Assembly (NCBI GenBank): GCA_016711485.1
Contig: JADJSX010000029.1
Span: forward strand, 124,001 to 188,000
Direction of reading: 5' to 3'
Source of the DNA: Leptospiraceae bacterium
Lineage (GTDB): Bacteria; Spirochaetota; Leptospiria; Leptospirales; Leptospiraceae
Length of the DNA stretch: 64,000 bases
Positions 35,408 through 44,706 of this stretch are shown here, piece by piece. The stretch's first letter is position 1. Every line of letters starts with the position of its first letter. Position numbers and translations under genes: made by a program. Under the pieces are notes generated by a model. The model saw only the letters and a program-made list of their open reading frames with translations, was not told the DNA's origin and did no database searches.

Positions 35408-35820
35408 TAACAAATTTTTGAAAGATAAAGTTGCCAATCTAGATAATAGACGTGTTTAATTCCGTAGTCAAAGGATTCAAACACCCATATATCTTCATTT
35501 ATTAACGATTCAGATATTTCCGAATAAACATTTTTGATGTCATCCTTAATTATAGTAAAAAGATGAGAGTGATTTGGATCGAGAGGATTTAATTCTCTGT
35601 CATGAAATCCATATAGTGCTCCAAGTAATGCAAAGTAAATTCCCTTATTGAGAATTTTATCCTCCGATTCAGAAGTTGAAAGTAATATAGATTGATATTT
35701 TTCTAAAATATCTTTCTCGGAAATTGACGATAAAAGTTTTTTTTGTTCTTGGATTCTGTAATCATCCATTTTGTTTTCTTTTAAAGTTATTATTAAATCA
35801 TTTGGTTCCACTTTCGCCAT
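35404..35820 (-). CDS. Cytoplasmic protein of unknown function
   Basis: 138 residues from ATG 35820 (an upstream in-frame TTG at 35856 is inside the -35 box and is rejected). Soluble, acidic, with helical N-terminal half and a short region GIYFALLGALYGFHD. No family recognised. A near-consensus promoter stands only nine bases before the ATG, which would leave almost no leader, so it may be translated as a leaderless mRNA. An ATG further in (MDDYRIQEQ) is the alternative start. Confidence 0.6.
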   Translation of the reverse strand: MAKVEPNDLIITLKENKMDDYRIQEQKKLLSSISEKDILEKYQSILLSTSESEDKILNKGIYFALLGALYGFHDRELNPLDPNHSHLFTIIKDDIKNVYSEISESLINEDIWVFESFDYGIKHVYYLDWQLYLSKICY

Positions 35821-35829
35821 ACCCAAAGT

Positions 35830-35856
35830 ATTATAAAAAAAGAGTTTCGCTGTCAA
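35830..35856 (-). promoter_or_regulatory. Near-consensus promoter, probably leaderless transcript
   Basis: On the - strand TTGACA (35851-35856) and TATAAT (35830-35835) are separated by 15 bases. The predicted transcription start falls within about three bases of ATG 35820. Confidence 0.55.
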
Positions 35857-35879
35857 GATGGATTTTTAGAATATAATTT

Positions 35880-36467
35880 ATGAATAAGGCAAAGTTTATA
35901 GTTTTTGAGGGTATTGATGGTAGTGGAAAAACTACTCTATCTAATATGGTTCTAAATTCTTTGGTTGAAAGAAATTTTCCAATTGTTAAGTTTAACGAGC
36001 CAACTCATTTCGAAACTGGACTTGAAATTCGTAGATTTTTAAGAAATGAAATTTCACTTTCAAGAGAAAAACAAATTGAACTTTTTCTATTAGATAGAAA
36101 AGACTCATTAGAAAAAAACGTATATCCGAATTTAAATGCGGGTAATAGTGTTATACTGGACAGATATTTTTATTCTATGGCTGCGTACCAATCAGATAAT
36201 GAAATTACGGCAGAAGAAATTTTACAGATGAATTTGGATAGAAATTATCCAGAACCTGATTTAATTATTTATTTAGAAATTCAGCCTGAAGTATCACTTA
36301 CTCGCATGCGAAGAAGAAATACAAATGAACATTTTGAAAACCTAGATTCATTGATAAGAGTCCAAAAAACATACGAAAAAATTATTCCTAACACAGCATT
36401 GAGGTTAGACGCTACACTTCCTCAATCTAGATTGAAAGATTTATGTATTAGTCATATTATTCGATAA
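35880..36467 (+). CDS. tmk: Thymidylate kinase
   Basis: 195 residues. P-loop FEGIDGSGKTTLS, the DR motif in ILDRYFYSMAAYQ, and the DLIIYLEIQPEVSLTRMRRR region follow TMP kinase order. It phosphorylates dTMP to dTDP. The chain is slightly shorter than E. coli Tmk. It converges with the SpoIIE-phosphatase gene, overlapping it by eleven bases. Confidence 0.92.
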   Translation: MNKAKFIVFEGIDGSGKTTLSNMVLNSLVERNFPIVKFNEPTHFETGLEIRRFLRNEISLSREKQIELFLLDRKDSLEKNVYPNLNAGNSVILDRYFYSMAAYQSDNEITAEEILQMNLDRNYPEPDLIIYLEIQPEVSLTRMRRRNTNEHFENLDSLIRVQKTYEKIIPNTALRLDATLPQSRLKDLCISHIIR

Positions 36468-38997
36468 TTTGATCTAATAATTCAGTTGCTAGTATATTGT
36501 TTTTATCTGAAGATAATACATCATTCAATAGTAGTTTCGCTCTTTCTTTTTGTCCAAGACCAATGTAACATTCAGCTAAGTTAATCAGATTATTTATACT
36601 TGATTTTCTTCGAAGTCGAAGTCTTTCGCCTAATTCAATTGCTTCATCAAAAACCTTCATTTGTTTTAAGTTCTCTGAAAGTAAAAATATAGTTTGAATA
36701 TCTGCAGGCATCCATTCCAAATACTCTTTCCCAAATCTAAATGCATTTTGGTAGTCGCCTATTTTTAGTAAATTATAGGTTAAATATTTTAATTTTCTAA
36801 TATTAACTTTTTTTGATTTTTCATAATCTTCAACTTCTTGCTCCAATGTTTTACGTTCAATAAATTCTAAGGTAGGATTTTCTATTATAATAGAATCTAA
36901 GTCTTCAGGAGGAAACGGGAATGGATTTCTAAAAAGATTTATTTTGAGTAGAGACAAATCATCAGTAAGGTCAGCATTCTGAGTGAGTATCTTTAAAATT
37001 TTATGTAAGTCTCCTTCTGAAATTTCTACAGTTTTTAGAAATATGCGTTCGTTTGTGTTTAATGTTGATTCGCCATTAGCGTCAATTATGATCACATCAT
37101 CACGTCCATCTGAACCAGAGATAAAAATATCTCCTTGTTTTAATTGAAATGTATCTACACAAATATTTGCATTTTCATTAACAGGCATTCCTAATTTTCT
37201 GTAGAGAAAATCTTCACCAATAAATGATGCTTTGCCGTCTCTATATAAAACTGGGTAAGGATGTTCTGCGTTAATATAGTAGAGTAAACCAGAATTAGTA
37301 TCTACTAATCCAATTACAATGGAAACTAACATCGTACAGTCGAAACTTTCAAAAACTTTATGTAATTCTACAAATGAGTTTTTCAGCCAACGTTCAGGAT
37401 ATGAGTTTTGAACAGATTTACTAAGTTTTGTTCTTTCAATGATAGAATCAAATACGGCTCCAACTACAATTGCTCCACCGGCGCCTTGCATAGACTTTCC
37501 CATTGCATCCGCATTAAAAAATACCGTAAAAGATTTATTTTTTAGTTGAATTGTTTCTGTTCTGCAAAGGTCTCCACCTAACTCTGAACTATTTCCTTTA
37601 AAATTAAATTTCTTTTTTTGCCGAAGTAAAAATTCTACGTTAATTGTCTCTTTATCTGCGTGATTAACGCCTAACGGATCAATTAGAAGAGATGTTAAAT
37701 AATAATCTCCATCTTGTTGATTTTTTAATTCGTTTACCTTTTCTAAACTATTACTGAGTTCTTTTGTTCTATCTTCTACCTTTTTTTCAAGAGTTTCATT
37801 TAGATGTTCAATTTCATTATGAATTTGAATGAAATTATTCGCAAGTACAGTTGCAAATCCAAATACGTAGATAAAAAAAGCATACTTGCTCAGTGCAATT
37901 CCTGTATTAAATATTAATGAATCTAAAATATCAAAAATCGCCGCGGAAGTTAAAAATATTAATCCAAACATAAGTCGTTTAGCATTAGGGATTTTGTTTT
38001 TAACGGACGTATAAATAATATTACCCGCAATACCTAAACCCAAAGTTATAAAACTAAGTTGCCAAATTCTAAGTAAATGTTCTGCAATGTACATTGGTAC
38101 GAACACAGAAATTGCAGACCATAAAAATAAAAAATATCCGTAGTAAGTAGTGATTTTTCTAATTCTATGGAAGAAAATTTGTTCCTGCAGAGCGAGAACA
38201 AAAAAAATCATTGGATACAACACGCATAATTCTATTCTCTGAATTAAAGTTGTGTCCCACTGTAATTCGAAAACTGCTGATGTTCTAGTGTAAATATAAA
38301 TTCCAAGACAAATACTGAAAAGTGCATAATACATATTATGTTTTTCTTTTTTTCGTTTAAAGAATAAAAACAAATGGTAAAACCCAATAATAATATATAT
38401 TCCAATTAATATGAGGGTAATTCTATCTTGTTCTTCATGTTGTAGGTCTTCATACAAACCGATATCATATCCATTCGTAAGATAAAATCCAGTATGATCA
38501 AATTTTGGGTCACCGATGATCTTAATGAGGAGTTGATTGTTTCTTTCTTTTAAAAAACTTTTGTCAAATTCGTAAACTTGTCCACGAACGGTCCTATGTT
38601 TTACTATTTTTCCGTTTTCTACTTTTCCTTCTGTCGTTACTAAATTGCCGTTTATATATATTTCAAAAACTTCGCCTATTTCTCCGAGTCTAATACCCGT
38701 TTGCCTATTGATAGATAGATTTTCCTGTAAGTCAAAAAAACTAATCATTGTATAAGTAACAATGTCTCCTTCTTTTTTGAAAAAAGTATTTAGCCAAATA
38801 GGAAATTTGTCCGTTGATTTCCAATTTTCGGGAGGAATGGTAATCGAAAAAAAGGAAGAATCAAACGAATCAATTAAATACCAAATTCTCGGATTACAAG
38901 TTTCGGTGATACAGTTTTGTGTTAAGCTAATTTTAAGTGGATTACTTAGAATTGGAAATGATAACAGGAATATAATTAAGTAGGAAATAGTTTTCAT
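36457..38997 (-). CDS. 7TM-DISM receptor with SpoIIE/PP2C phosphatase and TPR tail
   Basis: About 846 residues from ATG 38997. Signal peptide, an extracellular beta-sandwich of the 7TMR-DISM type (about 30-180), seven membrane helices (about 190-390), a short coiled coil, then a SpoIIE-like PP2C phosphatase (GDLCRTETIQ, VFFNADAMGKSMQGAGGAIV, YINAEHPYPVLYRDG, DIFISGSDGRDDVI) and C-terminal TPR helices. SpoIIE-type phosphatases act on anti-sigma-factor antagonists. The usual GD..D metal motif is partly altered (LGGDLCR, MGKSMQG), but the core is recognisable. The signal sensed is unknown. Confidence 0.88.
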   Translation of the reverse strand: MKTISYLIIFLLSFPILSNPLKISLTQNCITETCNPRIWYLIDSFDSSFFSITIPPENWKSTDKFPIWLNTFFKKEGDIVTYTMISFFDLQENLSINRQTGIRLGEIGEVFEIYINGNLVTTEGKVENGKIVKHRTVRGQVYEFDKSFLKERNNQLLIKIIGDPKFDHTGFYLTNGYDIGLYEDLQHEEQDRITLILIGIYIIIGFYHLFLFFKRKKEKHNMYYALFSICLGIYIYTRTSAVFELQWDTTLIQRIELCVLYPMIFFVLALQEQIFFHRIRKITTYYGYFLFLWSAISVFVPMYIAEHLLRIWQLSFITLGLGIAGNIIYTSVKNKIPNAKRLMFGLIFLTSAAIFDILDSLIFNTGIALSKYAFFIYVFGFATVLANNFIQIHNEIEHLNETLEKKVEDRTKELSNSLEKVNELKNQQDGDYYLTSLLIDPLGVNHADKETINVEFLLRQKKKFNFKGNSSELGGDLCRTETIQLKNKSFTVFFNADAMGKSMQGAGGAIVVGAVFDSIIERTKLSKSVQNSYPERWLKNSFVELHKVFESFDCTMLVSIVIGLVDTNSGLLYYINAEHPYPVLYRDGKASFIGEDFLYRKLGMPVNENANICVDTFQLKQGDIFISGSDGRDDVIIIDANGESTLNTNERIFLKTVEISEGDLHKILKILTQNADLTDDLSLLKINLFRNPFPFPPEDLDSIIIENPTLEFIERKTLEQEVEDYEKSKKVNIRKLKYLTYNLLKIGDYQNAFRFGKEYLEWMPADIQTIFLLSENLKQMKVFDEAIELGERLRLRRKSSINNLINLAECYIGLGQKERAKLLLNDVLSSDKNNILATELLDQIIE

Positions 38998-39128
38998 AAA
39001 CAAATAATGACAATACTTTTAATTTCAAAATTGTCTATACTAAATGTTTATTTCTATTTTATTTTAAGGATATTATTTTATTGCTTTTTGCAAAAACGTT
39101 TGGTTGGCTTAATTGGTTAAAATTATTT

Positions 39129-39578
39129 TTAGTTAATTGGGGATGATAAATTTTGAGCACGCAACATTGCGGAAATTTGTCCAGAATGATGAATTTCATG
39201 TTCAACTACATGCCAAATAATATAACTTAACTCAACGGATTTTTTTCGTGGCGTTAGAAAGGATTTTTTAAGATCAGATAAAGAATATGGTTTTACAATT
39301 TCCTGTGAACGATTACGAACCTTTTGCCACTTATCAATAATTGTTTTTGAATTATAAAACTCTGTATCGCTTAGTTCGGAAAACATTTTTCCACGGCCAG
39401 CTACAATATCTTCCATCCAATAAATTTCCGCAGCCAATATGTGTCGGTAAAGATTACCTAGGCTACGCATATTGGGGCGAAATTTAAATTCAAGTTCATA
39501 AGGAGTTCTTGTTTCAAGAGATTGTAAAATACGATTTGTTCTAGTTTCCCAATGAGGGTAGAGTTCATATAAATTCAT
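39129..39578 (-). CDS. DinB-like four-helix metalloprotein
   Basis: 149 residues with the DinB/YfiT helical-bundle pattern. The three metal-binding His are visible: RHILAAEIYW in helix 2 and VEHEIHHSGQ in the C-terminal helix. Members bind a divalent metal; several are thiol-dependent transferases, others have unknown function. ATG overlaps the stop of pth (ATGA), so it is the last gene of the ispE-pth operon. Confidence 0.82.
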   Translation of the reverse strand: MNLYELYPHWETRTNRILQSLETRTPYELEFKFRPNMRSLGNLYRHILAAEIYWMEDIVAGRGKMFSELSDTEFYNSKTIIDKWQKVRNRSQEIVKPYSLSDLKKSFLTPRKKSVELSYIIWHVVEHEIHHSGQISAMLRAQNLSSPIN

Positions 39579-40138
39579 AATCGGTATTTCTCTACTACTT
39601 CTTCTATATCGCCAATGCTTATAGATCGAATAGCGGCTTCGGCGTCATTTATGATTTCAATGAGTCGTAAATTTTCCGCAGGGGAAAAATCTTCTTTTAA
39701 AAATTTGTCTTTATCTTTCCCTTTAAATGCGTTATTTTTAATTCCAATTCGAATTCGTATGAAATTTTTAGAACGTAAGGAAGTAGAAATAGATGAAATG
39801 CCTAAATGAGCTCTTTCATCGCCTCCTTTTTCCACTACAATCTGCCCAAGACTTAAATCGGTGTCCTCGTGGATAACGACTATATCCTGCACTTTAATTT
39901 TTAGAAAGGATGCGATATAAAGAACTGATTCACCAGAGAGATCACTGAAGGTTTGTGGTTTGAGTAGAACAACCTCGTCCCCTTCAAAGTCTCCCCGTCC
40001 AATCATAGATTTCTTTTTTTTAGTTTTAATTTCTACATTGATGTTGTTTGCAATTACATCTAGAATTTTAAAACCAATATTAGCCCGGTTATTATTGTAT
40101 TTATCTCCCGGGTTTCCAAGTCCTACGATTAGCTTCAT
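39575..40138 (-). CDS. pth: Peptidyl-tRNA hydrolase
   Basis: 187 residues of the Pth family. LIVGLGNPGDKYNNNRANIG contains the catalytic-region Asn and the position of the catalytic His (changed here to Ala-Asn in NRANIG, where most Pth have TRHN). DIVVIHEDTDLSLGQIV and ERAHLGISSI match further family blocks, but the usual GHNGL-type GG-H-NG motif is also altered (RAHLGI). It recycles peptidyl-tRNA. The changed His merits notice; the family assignment is otherwise good. Confidence 0.85.
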   Translation of the reverse strand: MKLIVGLGNPGDKYNNNRANIGFKILDVIANNINVEIKTKKKKSMIGRGDFEGDEVVLLKPQTFSDLSGESVLYIASFLKIKVQDIVVIHEDTDLSLGQIVVEKGGDERAHLGISSISTSLRSKNFIRIRIGIKNNAFKGKDKDKFLKEDFSPAENLRLIEIINDAEAAIRSISIGDIEEVVEKYRL

Positions 40139-40149
40139 TGTTTAGCTAA

Positions 40150-40833
40150 CTATTTTTTCTTTGCTGCAGGAGCGGCAGCGGCAGGAGCAGCTTTAGCAGC
40201 AGGAGCCTTAGCAGCTGCTTTCCCAGCTTTTGATTTTGGATCAACTGCAATTTTCTCACTTCTTTCTGCGGCTAATATTGCTTTGGTTACATTTACAGAA
40301 GTAACAATTGGATCACCATTTGTAATGATTTCCCAACTTTTAGGAACATCTAATTGACTTACTTTGATGTTATCACCAACTCCTAATTCAGTTACGTCTA
40401 CGATGATTAAATCTTTTAGATCCTCAGGAATGGATTTGATTTTTAATTCATGAATTAAATGCTCAAATTGACCACCTGCTTTAGAGCCTTTTGCTACTCC
40501 AGTAGTTCTAACACCTACTTTTGCAGTAATTTTTTTGCCAGGTGTAACTTTATAAAAGTCAATATGCCTTACACGGTTAGTAGCCGGAAATCTTTGAATT
40601 TCTTTTACGAATACTGCCGATGTTCCTTCTCCTTCCATTTGCATATCTAATAAAGTTGCACTTCTAATTCCAGAATTAATTACTTTATTAATTTCAGTTT
40701 CATCTACACTTCCAGGAATAGATTTTCCGTCAAAAATTACATTGATGGGAACCATACCTTTTTCACGAAGTCTATTATTCTCGTTTTTTCCTACTGTTGA
40801 TCTTTTGGTTGCTTTTACTGTTAATCTACTCAT
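40150..40833 (-). CDS. rplY: 50S ribosomal protein L25/general stress protein Ctc
   Basis: 227 residues: the L25 domain (about 1-95, RLTVKATKRSTVGKNENNRL) plus the beta-rich CTC/TL5 domain (about 96-185) and an Ala/Lys/Pro tail (KAPAAKAAPAAAAPAAKKK). It binds 5S rRNA. The long form with TL5 domain is common outside enterobacteria; the Ala-rich tail is an added low-complexity piece. Twelve bases before pth. Confidence 0.93.
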   Translation of the reverse strand: MSRLTVKATKRSTVGKNENNRLREKGMVPINVIFDGKSIPGSVDETEINKVINSGIRSATLLDMQMEGEGTSAVFVKEIQRFPATNRVRHIDFYKVTPGKKITAKVGVRTTGVAKGSKAGGQFEHLIHELKIKSIPEDLKDLIIVDVTELGVGDNIKVSQLDVPKSWEIITNGDPIVTSVNVTKAILAAERSEKIAVDPKSKAGKAAAKAPAAKAAPAAAAPAAKKK

Positions 40834-40867
40834 TTTCTTATATATCCTTTATAAAAATTTCTTTTCC

Positions 40868-41803
40868 TTATATAAATAGTGAACTAATTGATTCTTCTCT
40901 ATGAATTCTATCAATTGCATTTGCAAAAAGTTTTCCTGCAGAAAGCTGTGTTAAATTTTTAATTTTCTTTGAATCAGGAATTAAAATAGTATCAGAAAGA
41001 ATTATTTCTGAAAAGTTTACTTCATTCAATTTTTCAGCAGCCGATCCTGATAATACTCCATGGGTTGCACAGCACATAACAGACTTTGCCCCTTTTTCTA
41101 ATAATGCAGTCCCAGCTTTCGAAATTGTTCCAGCAGTATCAATCATATCATCTAAAATAATACAATGTCTATTTTCGATATCGCCAATAACGTTCATTAC
41201 TTCCGACTCATTTGCTCTTTGACGACGTTTATCAATTATTGCTAAACTAGCGTTGACTCGTTTTCCTAAAAATCTCGCTCTTTCCGCACCACCTGAGTCT
41301 GGGGAAACAATAACTAAGTCGTCTATCTTTTTACTCTTAATATATTCTACTAAAACCGGGGAATAATACAGATGATCCACAGGAATATGAAAAAATCCTT
41401 GGATTTGGTCTGCATGTAAATCCATCGTAAGGATTCGATCCGGACTCATAGATTGGAGTAAGTCTGCAACAACTCTTGCAGATATTGGAACACGTGGTTC
41501 CACTTTACGATCCTGTCTTCCGTAACCATAGTAAGGAATAACGCAAGTTATCCGACGCGCTGATGCTCGGCGAAGAGCATCTAAAATTAAAATAAGTTCC
41601 ATCAAATGGTCATTAGCTGGATTACTAACTGACTGAATTACAAATACATCTCTTCCGCGAACATTTTCATCTACTTTAACAGAAATTTCCCCATCTGAAA
41701 ATTTTTTGAGAATAATTTTTCCGACGGGAATATTTAAATTGCTACAAATAGATTCAGCTAGTGGTTGATTCGAACTTCCTGAAAAAATGGCTAAATTGTT
41801 CAT
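40868..41803 (-). CDS. prs: Ribose-phosphate pyrophosphokinase
   Basis: 311 residues with the PRPP synthetase signature blocks: SDGEISVKVDENVRG, DLHADQIQGFF, VIVSPDSGGAERARFL and the PRPP-binding loop CIILDDMIDTAGTISKA. It makes PRPP from ribose-5-phosphate and ATP for nucleotides, His and Trp. Its start overlaps the stop of glmU by four bases. Confidence 0.97.
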   Translation of the reverse strand: MNNLAIFSGSSNQPLAESICSNLNIPVGKIILKKFSDGEISVKVDENVRGRDVFVIQSVSNPANDHLMELILILDALRRASARRITCVIPYYGYGRQDRKVEPRVPISARVVADLLQSMSPDRILTMDLHADQIQGFFHIPVDHLYYSPVLVEYIKSKKIDDLVIVSPDSGGAERARFLGKRVNASLAIIDKRRQRANESEVMNVIGDIENRHCIILDDMIDTAGTISKAGTALLEKGAKSVMCCATHGVLSGSAAEKLNEVNFSEIILSDTILIPDSKKIKNLTQLSAGKLFANAIDRIHREESISSLFI

Positions 41804-42558
41804 ATTGCAATTTTCCCTTCTAGAATATAGGACTCTAGTCTTTGTAAATCTTCGGGAGAATTTACTCCTGAACTTTCTAAGTGATTTAAAAGTTTTAAAG
41901 CACCTGTTTTCTCATTTTTAGCATTTGAAATCTTAACCAAATCGGGCAGGTAGTATTCACCTTGCGCATTTTCGGTATTTACTTTTTTTAAATTATGAAA
42001 TACATCGGGGGAGTTGAAAATATAAGTTCCAGTATTTACTTCACTTACTTTTCTTTGTTCGTCGGTAGCATCTTTTTCTTCCACAATTTCTAGAAGTTGG
42101 TCTAAATTATTTCTAATTATTCTTCCGTACCCTTTCGGTGGGTTCATTTCCGCGGATAATACTGTTACGCTGTGATTGTGATTTGTGTGAAATGTTGTTA
42201 GATTTTGAAAACTTGAAGCACTCAAAAGGGGAACGTCCCCACATGCGACTAAAATATGTCCATTGAAGTCTTTAAGAGAATCTTCGCAGCAGAGTAGTGC
42301 GTGACCGGTTCCCAATTGTTCTTTTTGTTCTATGAATTTTATATTATTATATGGTTTACAGATTTTTATTACTTCTTCTTTTTTAAAGCCAACAACTACA
42401 TAAATGTCTTTTATACCGGAAGATATTAGGCTGTCTAGTACATGAGAGATTAGAGGCTTACCATTTAAAAGAGTCGCCACTTTCGGAAGTTCAGATTTCA
42501 TTCTGGTACCTTTGCCGGCAGCTAAGACCACGGCACAAATTTGATTTGTCTGGCTCAT
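41800..42558 (-). CDS. glmU: N-acetylglucosamine-1-phosphate uridyltransferase, single-domain GlmU
   Basis: 252 residues with the GlmU N-terminal pyrophosphorylase: VVLAAGKGTRMKSELPKV, EQLGTGHALL, ACGDVPLL, KGYGRIIR and EVNTGTYIF. The left-handed beta-helix acetyltransferase half of bifunctional GlmU is missing; the gene ends after about 250 residues and runs straight into prs. It makes UDP-GlcNAc for peptidoglycan and lipid A. Acetylation of GlcN-1-P must come from another protein. Confidence 0.88.
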   Translation of the reverse strand: MSQTNQICAVVLAAGKGTRMKSELPKVATLLNGKPLISHVLDSLISSGIKDIYVVVGFKKEEVIKICKPYNNIKFIEQKEQLGTGHALLCCEDSLKDFNGHILVACGDVPLLSASSFQNLTTFHTNHNHSVTVLSAEMNPPKGYGRIIRNNLDQLLEIVEEKDATDEQRKVSEVNTGTYIFNSPDVFHNLKKVNTENAQGEYYLPDLVKISNAKNEKTGALKLLNHLESSGVNSPEDLQRLESYILEGKIAI

Positions 42559-42596
42559 TTCTCTTTTATAGTTCCGATTTATAGTAAAAAATTCTG

Positions 42597-42669
42597 CTGG
42601 GCTGCTAGGATTCGAACCTAGGGAATGGCTGGACCAAAACCAGCTGCCTTACCACTTGGCTACAGCCCA
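42597..42669 (-). tRNA. tRNA-Gln (anticodon TTG)
   Basis: 73 nt on the - strand. The acceptor stem TGGGCTG pairs with CAGCCCA, the T arm contains GGTTCGAATCC, and the anticodon stem GCTGG/CCAGC encloses TTTTGGT with TTG at 42635-42637. CCA is not encoded. It sits between ispE and glmU. Confidence 0.95.
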
Positions 42670-42672
42670 ATT

Positions 42673-43563
42673 TTAGAAGCTGAATTGAAGAAAGTAGTGA
42701 TTTGGATATTTTTGAGTCATCCATTTAAGGATTTTCTCACCTTGTGCTAAATCCTCCACAAATCCATAAAGACAAGAACCAGTTCCAGTCATTGAGACGA
42801 AACTACTTCCTTGTTTATATAAATCCTGCTTTAGCGCCGAAAGTTCGGGATATACGCTAAATGCATACTTTTCAAAGTCATTTTCAAATTTTTCTCGGAG
42901 TATTGACCAGTCACCACTTTTTAAAGCGATTAAAAAATCTCTTTCCAAGAGACTCCATGATTTTTGACCCCACTCTCTTTGTAAAGGTTTTTTAAGACTC
43001 AAGTAAGAATCTTTTGTGTTTATGGAGACTGGTGGAATAGCAAGAATACCTAGTCCAGAAGCAATTTCAATCCCAGTTAAAACCTCCCCAATACCTGAAA
43101 CGTGTGCGTGTCCCTTGGACAAAAAAAAGGGAATATCTGCTCCAATCAGGGGAGCAATCTCTCTTAATGATGTTTCGTGTTCTGGATTTGTTTTGAATAA
43201 ATGAATTAGTAAAGATGCAGCATTGGTGCTACCGCCACCTAATCCACCACCGGGCGGTATACGTTTTGTTAAGTGAACGTCAACACCTGGTAGATCTATG
43301 ATTATTTCTTTGGCTTTTAGAAAAGTTTTATGTAAAATATTTTTTGTAAAATCTCCCCTTTCAGAAACTTCTTCGAATAAGTGTTGTTTCGCTGGTAATA
43401 GTTCATTTTTAGAAATCAGTCGAATTTCTCCGGATTGGTTTTTCGAAAAATCAATCTCATCTCCCCAATTTAATTTTAAAAATATACTTTCTATTTCGTG
43501 GTAGTTGTCTGGTCGCTTAAAATGTACTTTTAAACCTAAATTTATTTTTGCGGGGCAAATCAT
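42673..43563 (-). CDS. ispE: 4-diphosphocytidyl-2-C-methyl-D-erythritol kinase
   Basis: 296 residues of the GHMP kinase family. AKINLGLKV with PDNYHEIESIF (Leu-Asp/His type motif) at the start, the ATP loop PPGGGLGGGSTNAASLL and the C-terminal MTGTGSCLYGF identify IspE, of the MEP isoprenoid pathway. Three bases separate it from the upstream WYL gene, and the tRNA-Gln lies directly downstream, suggesting co-transcription with a tRNA. Confidence 0.95.
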   Translation of the reverse strand: MICPAKINLGLKVHFKRPDNYHEIESIFLKLNWGDEIDFSKNQSGEIRLISKNELLPAKQHLFEEVSERGDFTKNILHKTFLKAKEIIIDLPGVDVHLTKRIPPGGGLGGGSTNAASLLIHLFKTNPEHETSLREIAPLIGADIPFFLSKGHAHVSGIGEVLTGIEIASGLGILAIPPVSINTKDSYLSLKKPLQREWGQKSWSLLERDFLIALKSGDWSILREKFENDFEKYAFSVYPELSALKQDLYKQGSSFVSMTGTGSCLYGFVEDLAQGEKILKWMTQKYPNHYFLQFSF

Positions 43564-43565
43564 TG

Positions 43566-44534
43566 TTATTTTACACTAGATAGACTTGGAATCTTAATTT
43601 GTTCTATGTCCTTTAAAAATTCATCTCGAATAGAATTGGGAGAAAGAATTAAAATTTTTCCACCAAAACCTTTTATTAAATCTAAAAACCAATTTTTTTC
43701 TATGATTTTTGTTTTTATATGGATATAGGATTTGTCTTTTATTTTCTGGGAACCAAGTTTTTCAGACTTAGTGAATTTTGAAAAATTATATTCAATTTCT
43801 TTTTCTAATAACAGTTCCGCAAAATCAGAATTTTCCTCTGATTGATTTAAAAATTGAGTAAATTCAAGGATATGTTTATTCTGTTCTGAAGTTAAAAGTG
43901 GATTCGTTATACTGTCTTCCAAAATTTTAGGGGATGATATTGAATCTAGTCGAAAGTTTCTTCTGCCTTTTCGGTCATTACAAAAGGCTACAAGGTATTC
44001 GTTTTTTTCTGTGAATATAAACCATGGGTCTACTATCCTCGTTTCTTTGTTTTCATTTTTCCAACCAGTGTATTCGAAAGAAAGTTTCTTTTTTTTCTGA
44101 ATTGCATCTTCTATCTTTGCACGAATTCCATCATTTTGTTTTGCTTCTGAATAGGGGATAATGCGTTTTATCTTTTCTAGAATAGATTTATACTGAATTT
44201 GATATGATTCTTCTGTATCCGTGTTCTGTATCTCTTCTTCTAAAATTTTTCGAATAGTTAGCCATTCACTGATCGTAAGTCCAATGGTTTTGTCCAAACT
44301 TACGGGAAGATTAATATTGAGAGTTTCATTTTCATTAAAGTCAATATCGATATAGTCTGCAGGTGTATAAGGAAATGACCCAATCATAAAAAGTTCTCCT
44401 AAGTCTTTTTTAAGTAGGTCTGTGTTTTTATGTCCGGAGTAATTTTGCAGTTTTGAAAGCGAAATCCCAGGATTTTCAGTAATTATTTTTATTAGATTTA
44501 ATTTGTTAGATACTCTGAATTTAGTTGGATTCAT
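43566..44534 (-). CDS. WYL-domain transcriptional regulator
   Basis: 322 residues. An N-terminal winged-helix-like region (NKLNLIKIITENPGISLSKL) is followed by a WYL domain (about 140-215) with DPWFIFTEKNEYLVAFCNDR and RRNFRLDSISS, and a C-terminal WCX-like part. WYL proteins bind nucleic acid or ligands and regulate transcription. Start ATG 44534. It heads the ispE-glmU-prs-rplY-pth group; whether it controls that operon is unknown. Confidence 0.78.
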   Translation of the reverse strand: MNPTKFRVSNKLNLIKIITENPGISLSKLQNYSGHKNTDLLKKDLGELFMIGSFPYTPADYIDIDFNENETLNINLPVSLDKTIGLTISEWLTIRKILEEEIQNTDTEESYQIQYKSILEKIKRIIPYSEAKQNDGIRAKIEDAIQKKKKLSFEYTGWKNENKETRIVDPWFIFTEKNEYLVAFCNDRKGRRNFRLDSISSPKILEDSITNPLLTSEQNKHILEFTQFLNQSEENSDFAELLLEKEIEYNFSKFTKSEKLGSQKIKDKSYIHIKTKIIEKNWFLDLIKGFGGKILILSPNSIRDEFLKDIEQIKIPSLSSVK

Positions 44535-44706
44535 AATTCTATTCGTGACACTTATCCTTCTTTTGCAACAAAGATTTTTAGGTTTTTAAAAATAGAATGT
44601 AACGGAATAGGGGAGGCGTAAAAACATTAATTTAACTGCACCAAATAGAATTAATCTTTATTTGAAAGCATTTTTCGGTAACGTATTTACACCTCTTAAA
44701 AAAAGT

